Assembly (NCBI GenBank): GCA_024277915.1
Contig: JAJRUG010000050.1
Location: 1-45,415, forward strand
DNA length: 45,415 nucleotides
Direction: 5' to 3'
From: Gammaproteobacteria bacterium
GTDB taxonomy: Bacteria; Pseudomonadota; Gammaproteobacteria; Steroidobacterales; GCA-2729495
A program made the position numbers and the translations under genes. This document shows positions 28,818 to 39,163 of the stretch, in pieces; position 1 is the stretch's first letter; each line of letters opens with the position of its first letter. The notes under the pieces are model-generated. The model did not search any database. It was not told where the DNA came from and worked only from the letters and a program-made list of their open reading frames with translations.

Positions 28818-28845
28818 GTCGAAACAGGCGCGCTCCCCCCCTATT
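28818..28845 (+). promoter_or_regulatory. Possible sigma-32-like promoter for ftsH
   Basis: GTCGAAA (28818-28824) and CCCCTATT (28838-28845) are 13 nt apart, resembling CTTGAAA-N13-CCCCATNT with mismatches in both boxes. A hairpin CCTGT-CGAA-ACAGG (28815-28828) overlaps the -35. The position, just before the ftsH Shine-Dalgarno, would give a leader of about 10 nt, so this is tentative. Confidence 0.35.
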
Positions 28846-28863
28846 TTCACGCAGGATATTTCA

Positions 28864-30783
28864 TTGAACGAACTGGCTAAAAACGTCATCCTCTGGATCG
28901 TCATCGCTGTTGTACTGTTGACAGTTTTTCAGAGCTTCGGCACCGGTGCTCGTCAGGCACCGCCGGAGGACTATTCAACATTTCTTGACATGGTAAATGC
29001 CGGCCAGGTCGTATCGGTCGAATTCGACGGCAATAAAATCACCGGTGAAAAATCTTCCGGTGAGACATTCGTGACTTTCAGCCCTGAGACCGACAACACA
29101 GCATTGATCGGTCAACTCAACGAGCGTCGGGTTAAATTCACGGCTGCTCAGCCGCAGGGTCAAAGTATTCTTTTCAGTCTGTTCCTCAACTCTTTCCCGG
29201 TACTGCTGCTTATTGGCGTATGGATTTATTTCATGCGGCAAATGCAGGGCGGTGGCGGTGGCCGTGGTGCGATGTCCTTTGGTAAAAGCAAGGCGCGTCT
29301 GCTTGGCGAGGATCAGATCAAGCTGACGTTTGCTGATGTGGCAGGCGTTGAAGAAGCCAAGGAAGAAGTGCTTGAGATTGTCGAGTTTTTAAAAGACCCG
29401 GCAAAGTTTCAGCGACTGGGAGGCAAGATACCCAAGGGCGTATTGATGGTGGGCTCTCCGGGTACGGGTAAAACGCTGCTCGCAAGAGCGATCGCCGGCG
29501 AAGCCAAGGTACCTTTCTATACTATTTCCGGTTCTGATTTTGTTGAGATGTTCGTGGGTGTCGGCGCATCGCGTGTACGTGACATGTTCGAGCAGGCCAA
29601 GAAGAATGCACCCTGCATTATTTTCATCGACGAGATTGATGCCGTCGGCAGGCATCGAGGCGCTGGTCTTGGCGGCGGTCACGACGAGCGTGAACAAACA
29701 CTCAACCAGTTGCTGGTTGAAATGGATGGCTTCGAAGGCAATGAAGGCGTCATTGTCATCGCTGCTACCAACCGCCCGGATGTACTTGATCCCGCACTGC
29801 TCAGGCCGGGCCGTTTTGATCGGCAGGTTGTTGTTCCTCTCCCGGATGTACGCGGGCGTGAACAGATTCTTAAAGTACATATGCGTAAAGTGCCACTCGG
29901 TGATGACGTCAAGCCATCCATCATCGCCCGTGGTACGCCAGGATTTTCCGGCGCTGATCTTGCCAACCTGGTCAATGAAGCGGCGCTGTTTGCGGCTCGC
30001 GCCAATCGACGCACAGTGAGCATGGATGAATTTGAAAAAGCCAAAGACAAAATCATGATGGGTGCAGAACGGCGCTCGATGGTGATGAGTGAGGATGAGC
30101 GCAAGTTGACGGCCTATCACGAGGCCGGGCATGCAATTGTCGGGCTTTCGGTACCGGATCACGATCCTGTCTACAAGGTGACGATTATTCCCCGTGGCCG
30201 GGCACTGGGTGTGACGATGTTTCTGCCGGAAGAGGATCGATACAGCTACAGCAAGCGCCGGCTGCTCAGCCAGATTGCCAGCCTGTTTGGTGGCCGAATC
30301 GCCGAAGAACAGGTTTTTGGTGCGGATGCCGTGACTACCGGCGCATCAAATGACATTGAGCGGGCTACTGGTCTTGCTCGCAACATGGTGACCAAGTGGG
30401 GACTATCAGATCGACTCGGGCCATTAACCTATGTTGAAGAAGACAGCGAAATTTTCCTCGGGCGTTCCGTGACTCAGCATAAACAGGTATCAGATCTGAC
30501 TGCGCATACAATTGATGAGGAAGTCCGCCGTATTATTGATGAGACATACAAATTGGCTGCAGAGATTCTGGCCAGGAAGATTGACTGTCTGCACGCAATG
30601 TCGGCAGCATTGTTGAAGTACGAGACAATTGATGAGAATCAGATCAAGGAGATTATGGCCGGTCGCGAGCCCAGCCCGCCAAAGGACTGGGATGATTCGG
30701 ATCCATCGGAACCAAAAGCCGGTTCCAGCAAATCAGACAAGCCCGACGATGCCGGAATTGGCGAGCCGGCTGAACAACACTAA
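28864..30783 (+). CDS. ftsH: ATP-dependent zinc metalloprotease FtsH
   Basis: FtsH (639 aa) is a membrane-anchored AAA+ protease degrading sigma-32, LpxC and damaged membrane proteins. Two membrane helices (about residues 5-22 and 100-122) flank a periplasmic domain; Walker A is GSPGTGKT (usual form GPPGTGKT), Walker [10 protein letters not shown], second region of homology [19 protein letters not shown], and the zinc site HEAGH. TTG 28864 is preferred over GTG 28798: AGGA lies 7 nt upstream and translation then begins [11 protein letters not shown], the family start. The C-terminal tail after about 600 is hydrophilic and Ser/Pro/Asp-rich. Confidence 0.96.
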   Translation: MNELAKNVILWIVIAVVLLTVFQSFGTGARQAPPEDYSTFLDMVNAGQVVSVEFDGNKITGEKSSGETFVTFSPETDNTALIGQLNERRVKFTAAQPQGQSILFSLFLNSFPVLLLIGVWIYFMRQMQGGGGGRGAMSFGKSKARLLGEDQIKLTFADVAGVEEAKEEVLEIVEFLKDPAKFQRLGGKIPKGVLMVGSPGTGKTLLARAIAGEAKVPFYTISGSDFVEMFVGVGASRVRDMFEQAKKNAPCIIFIDEIDAVGRHRGAGLGGGHDEREQTLNQLLVEMDGFEGNEGVIVIAATNRPDVLDPALLRPGRFDRQVVVPLPDVRGREQILKVHMRKVPLGDDVKPSIIARGTPGFSGADLANLVNEAALFAARANRRTVSMDEFEKAKDKIMMGAERRSMVMSEDERKLTAYHEAGHAIVGLSVPDHDPVYKVTIIPRGRALGVTMFLPEEDRYSYSKRRLLSQIASLFGGRIAEEQVFGADAVTTGASNDIERATGLARNMVTKWGLSDRLGPLTYVEEDSEIFLGRSVTQHKQVSDLTAHTIDEEVRRIIDETYKLAAEILARKIDCLHAMSAALLKYETIDENQIKEIMAGREPSPPKDWDDSDPSEPKAGSSKSDKPDDAGIGEPAEQH

Positions 30784-30843
30784 GGCGGCTACGATAAGTA
30801 CGGGGTAAATGGGGCCTGTACTTCTTGGCAGGATCATCAAGCT

Positions 30844-31650
30844 TTGTCTATCTCACCCGATTGTCAGGTAATGGGCGTACTCAACGTCACCCCGGATTCC
30901 TTCTTCGATGGTGGTCGTTATCTTGCAATCGATGCCGCGATTCAACGGGCGGAAAAAATGGTGGAAGAGGGCGCCGATATAATTGATATCGGTGGAGAAT
31001 CTACCCGACCCGGTGCCCGCAAAGTTTCAGCAAAGGAGGAAATCGCACGGGTCGTGCCGGTCATCGAATGTCTGCGGAAAAAATTCGACCTTCCTGTTTC
31101 AATTGACACCAGCAAGCCCGAAGTGATGCGATCGGCCGTTGCTGCGGGTGCCACTATGATTAACGATGTCCATGCGCTGCAGTTACCCGGTGCACTGAAA
31201 GCTGCAGCAGAGCTTCAGGTTCCGGTCTGCCTGATGCATATGCAGGGAGAGCCGGACAGCATGCAGCTTGATCCGCAATATACTGATGTTGTTCAGGAAG
31301 TATTGGTATTTCTGGCCAGCAGGATCAACGCCTGTGAAGCAGCAGGGATCCCAAGGGAGTTACTGATTGTTGATCCGGGGTTCGGTTTTGGCAAGAAGCT
31401 GGATCATAACCTCGACCTGCTTCGTTCTTTGGATCAGTTCAGGGAGTTTGGGTTACCTGTGCTGGTTGGATGTTCGCGCAAGTCCATGCTCGGACAGATT
31501 CTGGATCGGGCAGATGGTAAAGTGCTCATGGGAAGTGTGGTGCTGGCAATGATTGCACGCCAGCGAGGTGCGAGTATCATCCGGGTACATGATGTCGCCG
31601 AAACGATCGAAGCGTTAACTGTTCTGGATACGGTAGAAAAATATGTCTAG
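30844..31650 (+). CDS. folP: Dihydropteroate synthase
   Basis: FolP (268 aa) joins p-aminobenzoate to dihydropterin pyrophosphate in folate synthesis and is the sulfonamide target. The TIM-barrel motifs are NVTPDSFFDGG, DIGGESTRPGA, VDPGFGFGKKLDHN and GCSRKSML. TTG 30844 is the only suitable start; the next ATG (30871) would cut into the first strand. AGGA is about 10 nt upstream. It overlaps glmM by 8 nt, a standard ftsH-folP-glmM unit. Confidence 0.95.
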   Translation: MSISPDCQVMGVLNVTPDSFFDGGRYLAIDAAIQRAEKMVEEGADIIDIGGESTRPGARKVSAKEEIARVVPVIECLRKKFDLPVSIDTSKPEVMRSAVAAGATMINDVHALQLPGALKAAAELQVPVCLMHMQGEPDSMQLDPQYTDVVQEVLVFLASRINACEAAGIPRELLIVDPGFGFGKKLDHNLDLLRSLDQFREFGLPVLVGCSRKSMLGQILDRADGKVLMGSVVLAMIARQRGASIIRVHDVAETIEALTVLDTVEKYV

Positions 31651-32974
31651 AGAGTTTTTTGGTACGGACGGGATTCGTGGGCCTGTAGGTGTTCATCCGA
31701 TGACCGCAGAGTTTGCGCTGCGATTGGCCAGCGCGGTTGCCCGGGTTCTGGCACCGGATGGTGGCACCGTCGCCATTGGCAAGGACACCAGGCTTTCCGG
31801 GTATATGTTTGAATCAGCACTGGAAGCCGGATTTGTGGCAGCGGGCATGGATGCTCTGTTACTCGGTCCAATCCCTACACCTGGCATTGCCTATCTGACC
31901 AGGGAGCTGAATGCAGATCTTGGCGTGGTCATCAGCGCGTCACACAATCCCTATCATGACAATGGCATCAAATTTTTCGACAAAAATGGCGGAAAATTGT
32001 CCGACGATCTCGAATCAGAGATTGAAGCGAAGCTCGTGGATGCTGCTATCACCAGAGACTCCCGCAACCTCGGTAGAGCCACACGCGTGGATACCGCGGG
32101 CGAGCGGTACAAGGCATTTTGTATTTCGACCATTCCCTCAAGCCTGAATCTGGAAGGTCTGAAAATAGTCGTAGATTGTTCACATGGCGCCGGCTACAAG
32201 GTTGGTCCCAGAACGCTGTCGGAATTGGGCGCAGAGATCATTCCCATCGGTTGTTCGCCGAATGGACGAAACATCAATGATGGCTGTGGTTCGAATCACC
32301 CTGAACTGTTGAAGTTGACCGTACAAGGAGTCGGCGCTGATGTCGGCATTGCATTTGATGGTGACGGCGATCGGCTGATCATGGTGGATGAAAATGGCGG
32401 GGTCGTGGACGGTGACCAGATTTTGTATGTCCTTGCCAGAGCGCGACAGGCCAGCAACACACTCACTGGACCGGTTGTGGGTACCTTGATGAGCAATCTG
32501 GGGCTCGAACAAGCGCTGGGCAGCCTCGGTATTGGTTTCGAGCGCGCGAAAGTCGGGGATCGCTATGTCCTCGAACTGCTCCGGAAAACCGGCGGCCAGC
32601 TAGGAGGTGAGGCATCCGGTCATATCATTTGCCTGGATAAAACCACCACCGGGGATGCGTTGATCTGCGCACTGGAGATGTTGTGTGTCATGAAAGAGTC
32701 CGGTCAATCGCTGGCAGAACTTACCAGGGGATTTGAGCGCTATCCGCAGATTTTGATCAACGTCAATACTGCTTCAAGAGTCGATCTGGATGGCTCCAAA
32801 GAGATCCAGAATGCCCTGACAGATATCGAGAACCGGCTTGGCGAACGAGGCCGGGTAGTACTCCGTGCATCAGGAACAGAGCCTGTGGTGCGGGTTATGG
32901 TAGAGGGCAATGATCACAACGAAGTCGTTGCCCTGGCCGAGGAGCTGGCCGAGGTGGTTCGGCAAACTGCCTGA
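31643..32974 (+). CDS. glmM: Phosphoglucosamine mutase
   Basis: GlmM (443 aa) interconverts glucosamine-6-phosphate and glucosamine-1-phosphate, leading to UDP-GlcNAc for peptidoglycan and lipopolysaccharide. The phosphoserine loop ISASHNPYHDNG, metal loop DGDGDR, sugar-binding GEASGH and phosphate-binding RASGTEPVVRVM are present. The N terminus SREFFGTDGIRG is typical. It overlaps folP. Confidence 0.97.
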   Translation: MSREFFGTDGIRGPVGVHPMTAEFALRLASAVARVLAPDGGTVAIGKDTRLSGYMFESALEAGFVAAGMDALLLGPIPTPGIAYLTRELNADLGVVISASHNPYHDNGIKFFDKNGGKLSDDLESEIEAKLVDAAITRDSRNLGRATRVDTAGERYKAFCISTIPSSLNLEGLKIVVDCSHGAGYKVGPRTLSELGAEIIPIGCSPNGRNINDGCGSNHPELLKLTVQGVGADVGIAFDGDGDRLIMVDENGGVVDGDQILYVLARARQASNTLTGPVVGTLMSNLGLEQALGSLGIGFERAKVGDRYVLELLRKTGGQLGGEASGHIICLDKTTTGDALICALEMLCVMKESGQSLAELTRGFERYPQILINVNTASRVDLDGSKEIQNALTDIENRLGERGRVVLRASGTEPVVRVMVEGNDHNEVVALAEELAEVVRQTA

Positions 32975-32982
32975 TGAAATGA

Positions 32983-33022
32983 GCCGGATGTACCCCGTGG
33001 TGATCCACGATTGATTTCCGGC
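32983..33022 (+). terminator. Nested hairpin after glmM
   Basis: Outer stem GCCGGA (32983-32988)/TCCGGC (33017-33022) encloses an inner stem CGTGG/CCACG (32996-33009). It begins 8 nt after the glmM stop. A T6 run follows only at 33048-33053, so it is a weak candidate terminator or a processing/stability structure between glmM and tpiA. Confidence 0.35.
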
Positions 33023-33083
33023 ATCTACAGGGCTAATCTTCGCCGACTTTTTTATCCTTGTACAAGTAAACAGGCACCCGAAA

Positions 33084-33839
33084 ATGAGACGACCACTGGT
33101 CGCAGGAAACTGGAAACTGAATGGCAGCCGGGCTGAAAATACCCGATTGCTTACTGGCGTGATGGCTGGGCTCGAAAATGAGCCTGCCTGTGATGTTGTG
33201 GTTTGCCCTCCTTTTGTTTACCTGGATCAGGTAGGCGGGATGCTGGCCGACAGCTGCATTGCATTAGGTGCGCAAAACCTCTCAGCAGAGGCTTCAGGAG
33301 CCTATACCGGGGAAGTCTCGGCAGCCATGCTATCGGACAGCGGTTGTCGCTATGTCATTGTCGGACATTCCGAGCGCCGGGCTTTGTACGGGGAAGCTGA
33401 TGAGGTGGTTGCCCGGAAATTCCTGGCAGCACAGGGTGCTGGTCTGTCGCCGATTCTGTGTGTTGGAGAATCGTTGCAGGAACGCCAGGACGGGATTACC
33501 AATGAGGTTATTTCACGGCAGATCAACGCAGTCATGGATCTAATTGATATCCGGATGCTGGCATCGGGGCTGGTGGCCTATGAGCCGATCTGGGCAATCG
33601 GTACCGGGCAGACGGCTTCGGTGGAACAGGCTCAGGAAGTTCATGCACATATTCGTTCAATAGTATCGGCACACGATGCTAAGATAGCGGCTGAATTGAG
33701 GATTCTCTATGGTGGCAGTGTGAAGGGGTCAAATGCTGGCGATCTGTTCGCCATGGAAGATATTGATGGTGGACTGATCGGCGGAGCTTCGCTGGATCCG
33801 GTCGACTTTGCTGCGATATGCAGTTCGACCCTTTCGTAG
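33084..33839 (+). CDS. tpiA: Triosephosphate isomerase
   Basis: TpiA (251 aa) interconverts dihydroxyacetone phosphate and glyceraldehyde-3-phosphate. The barrel residues are visible: Asn/Lys in AGNWKLNGS, the catalytic His in VGHSERR, Glu in AYEPIWAIGTG with the flexible loop, and the phosphate site YGGSVKGSN. secG follows after 48 nt, an arrangement common in gammaproteobacteria. Confidence 0.97.
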   Translation: MRRPLVAGNWKLNGSRAENTRLLTGVMAGLENEPACDVVVCPPFVYLDQVGGMLADSCIALGAQNLSAEASGAYTGEVSAAMLSDSGCRYVIVGHSERRALYGEADEVVARKFLAAQGAGLSPILCVGESLQERQDGITNEVISRQINAVMDLIDIRMLASGLVAYEPIWAIGTGQTASVEQAQEVHAHIRSIVSAHDAKIAAELRILYGGSVKGSNAGDLFAMEDIDGGLIGGASLDPVDFAAICSSTLS

Positions 33840-33887
33840 TTGCTCATCATTGACAGGAATTAAGCGGCCTATTACGGAATTGAGTTT

Positions 33888-34322
33888 ATGACAACTTTTC
33901 AAACATTACTTTTGATCGGGCACACGATCATTGCCTTGCTGATCATCGGACTGGTAATGATTCAGCGCGGGAAAGGTGCTGATGCCGGAGCCGGCTTCGG
34001 ATCCGGGGCATCCGGTACGGTCTTTGGTGCAAAAGGTTCGGCGAATTTTTTATCCCGGTCTACGGCAGCTCTGGCGACAGCGTTCTTCGCCAGCAGCATG
34101 ACACTTGCTTATCTTGGTGGTCAGCAGAAGCCGGTTGACAGCTTGCTGGAAAGCGTTATCGATGCTGGTTCAGAGCAGGTTTTGATTGCGCCAACACCAG
34201 GCGATCAGGTAGATCTCCCGGTAGATCTTGATGGGCTGCCAGGGCTGGATGCTCCGGCATCTGATGCAGGACAGTCACAAATTAATCCGGAAGGTACTGG
34301 TTTGGAGGGTAGGGAACAGTAG
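33888..34322 (+). CDS. secG: Preprotein translocase subunit SecG
   Basis: SecG (144 aa) is the non-essential third subunit of the SecYEG channel. Two membrane helices (about residues 3-22 and 52-72) bracket the conserved cytoplasmic loop MIQRGKGADAGAGFGSGASGTVFG and GSANFLSRSTA. The C-terminal 60 residues are an acidic, Gly/Pro-rich tail, somewhat longer than in E. coli. It sits between tpiA and tRNA-Leu. Confidence 0.95.
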   Translation: MTTFQTLLLIGHTIIALLIIGLVMIQRGKGADAGAGFGSGASGTVFGAKGSANFLSRSTAALATAFFASSMTLAYLGGQQKPVDSLLESVIDAGSEQVLIAPTPGDQVDLPVDLDGLPGLDAPASDAGQSQINPEGTGLEGREQ

Positions 34323-34358
34323 GCTACTGGTTCCACGGAGCTATTGGGTAAACACTGC

Positions 34359-34443
34359 GCCGATGTGGTGGAATTGGTAGACACGCTGTCTTGAGGGGGC
34401 AGTGGCGAAAGCCGTGCCGGTTCGAGTCCGGCCATCGGCACCA
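34359..34443 (+). tRNA. tRNA-Leu (anticodon GAG)
   Basis: The 85-nt gene folds as a class II tRNA with a long variable arm. Acceptor stem GCCGATG (34359-34365) pairs with CATCGGC (34433-34439), followed by A and encoded CCA. The anticodon stem CTGTC/GGCAG frames the loop TTGAGGG, giving GAG at 34393-34395; the T-arm GGTTCGAGTCC is standard. It reads leucine CUU/CUC. The secG-tRNA-Leu-nuo order is seen in several non-enteric gammaproteobacteria. Confidence 0.97.
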
Positions 34444-34487
34444 GACAACAGATGATTTAGAGTTAAATATTAAGTCAGGATCACGAA

Positions 34488-34856
34488 TTGCTACATAATT
34501 ATCTTCCAGTATTGGTGTTTATCAGTGTCGCTGTGATTATTTCGCTGGTTCTTCTGGCTCTTGGTCTGGCTTCGGACTTTCTGTTTCCCCGGAAAAAGAA
34601 TGATCCCGAGAAACTATCCCCTTACGAATGTGGCTTTGAACCGTTTGAAGATGCTCGAATGAAATTCGACGTCCGCTATTATCTGGTTGCCATCCTGTTT
34701 ATTATTTTCGATCTGGAAATTGCTTTCCTGTTTCCCTGGGCGGTGTCACTGGAAAACATCGGATTGTTCGGGCTGCTGTCAATGGGTGTTTTCCTGGCGG
34801 TGCTGGTTGTCGGCTTCATTTATGAATGGAAGAAGGGAGCATTGGAGTGGGATTAG
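34488..34856 (+). CDS. nuoA: NADH-quinone oxidoreductase subunit A
   Basis: NuoA (122 aa) is a three-helix membrane subunit of respiratory complex I near the quinone site. The loop [12 protein letters not shown] carries the conserved Cys, and [26 protein letters not shown] is the second helix with its acidic residues. TTG start; AGGA is 7 nt upstream. It opens the nuo operon, 44 nt after tRNA-Leu, and overlaps nuoB. Confidence 0.95.
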   Translation: MLHNYLPVLVFISVAVIISLVLLALGLASDFLFPRKKNDPEKLSPYECGFEPFEDARMKFDVRYYLVAILFIIFDLEIAFLFPWAVSLENIGLFGLLSMGVFLAVLVVGFIYEWKKGALEWD

Positions 34857-35383
34857 GCGAACTGACTGCGCAGAATCTCGGGTTGCCCGATAACGAGCCT
34901 GCTGCCGATGGTAGCGATATTCTCCAGAAGCGTGGTTTCGTTGTGACCGGTATCGATAATGTCATCAACTGGGCACGAACCGGTTCGCTTTGGCCAATGT
35001 CTTTTGGTCTCGCCTGTTGCGCGATTGAAATGATGCATACCGGTGCATCACGTTACGACCTGGACAGGTTCGGCATTCTTTTTCGACCCAGCCCCAGACA
35101 GTCTGATGTGATGATTGTGGCCGGCACGTTGACCAACAAAATGGCTCCCGCCTTGCGCAAGGTCTATGACCAGATGGCAGAGCCAAAATGGGTTGTATCA
35201 ATGGGTTCCTGCGCCAACGGCGGGGGCTACTATCATTATTCTTATTCTGTTGTGCGGGGTTGTGACCGAATTGTCCCCGTCGACATCTATATTCCGGGCT
35301 GCCCTCCAACGGCTGAAGCACTCCTGTACGGGTTGCTCCAGCTTCAGGAGAAAATCCGGCGCACCAACACTATTGCCCGCTAA
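34847..35383 (+). CDS. nuoB: NADH-quinone oxidoreductase subunit B
   Basis: NuoB (178 aa from GTG 34847) holds the [4Fe-4S] cluster N2 that reduces quinone. The adjacent cysteines in [11 protein letters not shown] and further ones in [11 protein letters not shown] and [10 protein letters not shown] ligate it. GTG 34847 with GGGAG upstream overlaps nuoA by 10 nt; an ATG at 34826 in the same frame is possible but lies deep in nuoA. Confidence 0.93.
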   Translation: MGLGELTAQNLGLPDNEPAADGSDILQKRGFVVTGIDNVINWARTGSLWPMSFGLACCAIEMMHTGASRYDLDRFGILFRPSPRQSDVMIVAGTLTNKMAPALRKVYDQMAEPKWVVSMGSCANGGGYYHYSYSVVRGCDRIVPVDIYIPGCPPTAEALLYGLLQLQEKIRRTNTIAR

Positions 35384-35398
35384 GATCGAATTGTCACA

Positions 35399-36103
35399 AT
35401 GAACAAGCGTTATCAGGCACTCGCAGCCAGGGTTTTATCGCGATTTGGTGATCAATTGACCCGGGTTGAATCTACCTGCGGGGAGCTGACCTATGAACTC
35501 GCCAGGGAAGACCTGGTGGCGACCGCGCAGGCACTGCGCAACGAAGACGGGTTGCAGTTCGATACACTGATTGATTTGTGCGGCATCGACTACCTTACCT
35601 GGGGGCAGGCCGAATGGCAGACCAAAGATGCTACCGGCACCGGGTTCAGTCGAGCAGCTCAGCGAGAGACGGTGCTGCCGGAAATTTCTGACACCTTCGA
35701 ACCGCGTCGTTTCGCAGTGGTGTATCACCTGACGTCAGTGAGCCGGAACCATCGAATACGATTGCGCGTATTTACAGGCCCGGACAATCCGCCAATTGTT
35801 CCTTCTATTGTGGAAGTGTGGAATTCTGCGAACTGGTATGAGCGTGAAGCGTTCGATCTTTTTGGCATTCTTTTCGAAGGTCACCCGGACCTTCGCCGCA
35901 TTCTTACCGACTACGGGTTTATTGGTTATCCGTTCAGGAAGGATTTCCCCCTGATCGGGAACGTGGAAGTGAAATATGATTTGACCGAAGGGCGCGTTGT
36001 TTACCAGCCTGTCAGTATTGAGCCAAGAACACTGGTACCGCGAATCATCCGGGATGACAGTCGCTACGCATCAGGCCAGGCGGATGAGGCTGCCGATGGC
36101 TGA
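35399..36103 (+). CDS. nuoC: NADH-quinone oxidoreductase subunit C
   Basis: NuoC (234 aa) is a peripheral-arm subunit without cofactors, between NuoB/D and the membrane arm. The signature [35 protein letters not shown] spans the conserved block, followed by [12 protein letters not shown]. It is separate from nuoD, unlike the fused nuoCD of enteric bacteria, and overlaps nuoD by 8 nt. Confidence 0.95.
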   Translation: MNKRYQALAARVLSRFGDQLTRVESTCGELTYELAREDLVATAQALRNEDGLQFDTLIDLCGIDYLTWGQAEWQTKDATGTGFSRAAQRETVLPEISDTFEPRRFAVVYHLTSVSRNHRIRLRVFTGPDNPPIVPSIVEVWNSANWYEREAFDLFGILFEGHPDLRRILTDYGFIGYPFRKDFPLIGNVEVKYDLTEGRVVYQPVSIEPRTLVPRIIRDDSRYASGQADEAADG

Positions 36104-37349
36104 GTTCCAGAACTACACAATGAATTTCGGGCCGCAACATCCGGCAGCTCACGGCGTCCTGCGCCTGGTGCTGGAGATGAATGGCGAGGTCATTCAGGAT
36201 GCCGACCCGCACATTGGTCTGCTGCATCGAGGCACTGAAAAGCTGGCAGAAAACAAACCGTACAATCACAGTATCGGCTACATGGATCGGCTGGATTATG
36301 TGTCGATGATGTGCAATGAGCATAGCTATGTGCTCGCCATCGAAAAGTTACTGGGTGTCCGGCCGCCAATACGTGCTCAATACATACGGGTCATGTTCGA
36401 TGAGATCACCCGTATTCTGAACCATCTTCTGTGGCTGGCGACCCACGGTCTGGATATCGGTGCGATGGCACTGTTTCTGTTTTGCTTCCGCGAACGTGAA
36501 GATCTTGTCGATTGTTATGAGGCGGTATCCGGAACAAGAATGCATGCCACTTACTATCGTCCGGGTGGTGTATACAGAGACCTCCCTGATCGCATGCCCC
36601 GGCATCAGAATGCCGGTAACCGATCCGATAAGGATATCAAACGACTGAATGAAGACCGGCAGGGATCATTACTGGATTTCCTGGAAGCATTTACCAATCG
36701 TTTTCCTGGTCACGTCGATGAATACGAAACCCTGCTGACCGACAACAGGATCTGGAAGCAGCGTACCGTCAATATTGGTGTTGTCTCTCCGGAGCGGGCA
36801 AAACAGCTTGGATTTACCGGTCCGATGTTGCGTGGTTCCGGAGTTGAGTGGGATCTGCGCAAAAAACAGCCCTATGAAGTGTATGCCAATCTTGATTTTG
36901 ATATTCCTGTCGGGGTAAATGGTGATTGTTACGATCGCTATCTGGTGCGCATCGAAGAAATGCGGCAGTCAAACAACATCATCAAACAGTGCATCACATG
37001 GCTGCGCGATAATCCCGGCCCTGTGATGCTCGATGACCATAAATTTACGCCGCCGAGCCGGGTTGAGATGAAAGACGATATGGAGTCGTTAATCCATCAC
37101 TTCAAGCTGTTTACCGAAGGCTATTGTATTCCCGCAGGTGAAGCTTACGCTGCGGTGGAGCACCCCAAGGGTGAGTTCGGCATTTACATGGTGTCAGATG
37201 GCGCTAACAAACCCTACCGGGTCAAGATTCGTTCGCCCGGCTTTGCTCATATTTCTGCAATGAAAGAAATGGTTGTCGGACACATGCTTGCCGATGTTGT
37301 CGCTGTCATTGGGACAGTAGATATCGTTTTTGGTGATATTGACCGCTAA
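36096..37349 (+). CDS. nuoD: NADH-quinone oxidoreductase subunit D
   Basis: NuoD (417 aa) forms the quinone-binding cavity with NuoB; it descends from the large subunit of NiFe hydrogenase but binds no metal. [15 protein letters not shown] (with the quinone-site His), HRGTEKL, and the C-terminal FGDIDR are family hallmarks. ATG 36096 ([12 protein letters not shown]) has GAGG 6 nt upstream; longer in-frame starts inside nuoC are not conserved. Confidence 0.96.
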   Translation: MAEFQNYTMNFGPQHPAAHGVLRLVLEMNGEVIQDADPHIGLLHRGTEKLAENKPYNHSIGYMDRLDYVSMMCNEHSYVLAIEKLLGVRPPIRAQYIRVMFDEITRILNHLLWLATHGLDIGAMALFLFCFREREDLVDCYEAVSGTRMHATYYRPGGVYRDLPDRMPRHQNAGNRSDKDIKRLNEDRQGSLLDFLEAFTNRFPGHVDEYETLLTDNRIWKQRTVNIGVVSPERAKQLGFTGPMLRGSGVEWDLRKKQPYEVYANLDFDIPVGVNGDCYDRYLVRIEEMRQSNNIIKQCITWLRDNPGPVMLDDHKFTPPSRVEMKDDMESLIHHFKLFTEGYCIPAGEAYAAVEHPKGEFGIYMVSDGANKPYRVKIRSPGFAHISAMKEMVVGHMLADVVAVIGTVDIVFGDIDR

Positions 37350-37352
37350 ATA

Positions 37353-37859
37353 ATGACTACTGAAAAAGCACAATTATCTGATCATCTTCGGTCTGAAATT
37401 GATCAGTGGGTGGCGAAGTTTCCGAGCGGCAAGCAGCGATCTGCCGTGATTGCGGCACTTCATGCGACACAGCATGAGAATAAAGGTTTCCTGACGCGTG
37501 AGCTCATGTCCGCAGTCGCAGACTATCTGGATATGACCCCGGTGCAGGTCTACGAAATTGCGGAATTCTATGCCATGTTCGAAACCAGCCCGGTCGGACG
37601 CCATAGCATTTCAGTATGTACCAATATCTCCTGCATGTTGCGCGGCAGTGATGAAATTGTGTCGCATATCGAGCGCAAGCTGCAAATCAAAACCGGCGAA
37701 AGCACGGCAGATGGCAAGTTTTACCTCAAGCAGGAAGAAGAGTGCCTGGCAGCCTGTTGTGGGGCACCGATGATGATGGTGGATCACAAGTATTACGAGA
37801 ATCTTACGCCAGAGAAAATAGACAAGATACTCGATGGTATCGGAGAGGATGACCGCTGA
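37353..37859 (+). CDS. nuoE: NADH-quinone oxidoreductase subunit E
   Basis: NuoE (168 aa) carries the [2Fe-2S] cluster N1a in the NADH-dehydrogenase module. The four ligands appear as CTNISC and CLAACC. AALHATQHENKGFLT and TPVQVYEIAEFYAMF are the typical helical N-terminal part. It starts 3 nt after nuoD and shares one base with nuoF (TGATG). Confidence 0.96.
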   Translation: MTTEKAQLSDHLRSEIDQWVAKFPSGKQRSAVIAALHATQHENKGFLTRELMSAVADYLDMTPVQVYEIAEFYAMFETSPVGRHSISVCTNISCMLRGSDEIVSHIERKLQIKTGESTADGKFYLKQEEECLAACCGAPMMMVDHKYYENLTPEKIDKILDGIGEDDR

Positions 37860-39163
37860 TGCCCGGTTATGAGCAAAACCTGGTATGTCTGCAAACCTTG
37901 GGGATGGATCGTTCCTGGAGTCTCGATGCTTATTTGTCCAAAGGCGGCTACGAATCGTGGAAGAAGGTCCTGGCGGGCGAGCTCTCAGCAGAGGATGTCG
38001 TGGGTACGGTCAAGGCATCCGGCTTGCGCGGTCGCGGTGGTGCCGGTTTTCCGACCGGGGTGAAATGGACATTCATGCCGAAGGATCCGGCAACCCAGAA
38101 ATATCTTGTTTGTAACTCTGACGAAAGTGAGCCGGGTACCTGCCATGATCGCGATATCCTGCGCTACAACCCCCATGCGCTGGTGGAAGGTATGGCTCTG
38201 GCCGGTTTTGCGATGGATGCGACGGTCGGGTACAACTATATCCGCGGCGAATTCATGGGCGAACCGGTGCCCCGTTTCGAAGCAGCAGTGCGAGAAGCGT
38301 ATGAAGCAGGTTTGCTGGGCTCAAATCTCCAGGGGTCAGGCGTTACCTTCGATCTGAAGACTTTCGTCGGCGCCGGTGCGTATATCTGCGGCGAGGAAAC
38401 CGCCTTGCTGGAATCACTGGAAGGAAAGCCGGGGCGACCCCGGTTCAAACCACCATTCCCTGCAGGGTTTGGGTTATACGGTGCTCCCACCACGATCAAT
38501 AACACACAAAGCCTTGCCAGTGTTCCGGCGATTCTTCGCGGCGGTGCCGACTGGTTTGCCGGACTGGGACCGGAAAACTCCGGCGGCACGATGGTGTTTT
38601 CGGTATCCGGCCACGTCAACAGGCCGGGTAATTTTGAATTGCCATTGGGTATTTCCTTCACCGACCTCCTTGAGATAGCCGGTGGTGTTTTGCACGGCCG
38701 ACAGTTAAAAGCAGTGATTCCGGGCGGGTCATCGGTTCCGGTGCTGACTGCCGAGGGGATCATGGGGCTGAATATGGACTACACCTCGTTGCAGGAGGGG
38801 GGTTCGGCGCTTGGCACGGGTGCTGTGATTGTAATGGATGAAACCACATGCATGGTGAAAGCATTGCATCGTTTGTCGCGGTTTTATTATGCAGAATCCT
38901 GCGGTCAGTGCACGCCATGCCGGGAAGGAACCGGCTGGGTTTACCGCATGCTGAGCATGATTGTCGCAGGCAAGGGTGTGCTATCGGACCTTGATCTGCT
39001 GATGCAGGTCGCCAACAAGATTGAAGGGCATACGATCTGTGCGCTGGGTGATGCTGCTGCCTGGCCGGTGCAGAGTTTCCTCAATCGTTTCCGGTCTGAG
39101 TTTGAATACATGATTGAAAACAAGGGTCACTCCATTGTTGATGCGCAGTCACGGGCTGCATGA
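37859..39163 (+). CDS. nuoF: NADH-quinone oxidoreductase subunit F
   Basis: NuoF (434 aa) binds NADH and FMN and one [4Fe-4S] cluster (N3). GLRGRGGAGFPTGVKW is the NADH/FMN loop, CNSDESEPGT contacts FMN, GAGAYICGEETALLESLEG follows, and ESCGQCTPCREGTG gives three cluster ligands. Length is normal. It overlaps nuoG by 4 nt. Confidence 0.97.
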   Translation: MPGYEQNLVCLQTLGMDRSWSLDAYLSKGGYESWKKVLAGELSAEDVVGTVKASGLRGRGGAGFPTGVKWTFMPKDPATQKYLVCNSDESEPGTCHDRDILRYNPHALVEGMALAGFAMDATVGYNYIRGEFMGEPVPRFEAAVREAYEAGLLGSNLQGSGVTFDLKTFVGAGAYICGEETALLESLEGKPGRPRFKPPFPAGFGLYGAPTTINNTQSLASVPAILRGGADWFAGLGPENSGGTMVFSVSGHVNRPGNFELPLGISFTDLLEIAGGVLHGRQLKAVIPGGSSVPVLTAEGIMGLNMDYTSLQEGGSALGTGAVIVMDETTCMVKALHRLSRFYYAESCGQCTPCREGTGWVYRMLSMIVAGKGVLSDLDLLMQVANKIEGHTICALGDAAAWPVQSFLNRFRSEFEYMIENKGHSIVDAQSRAA

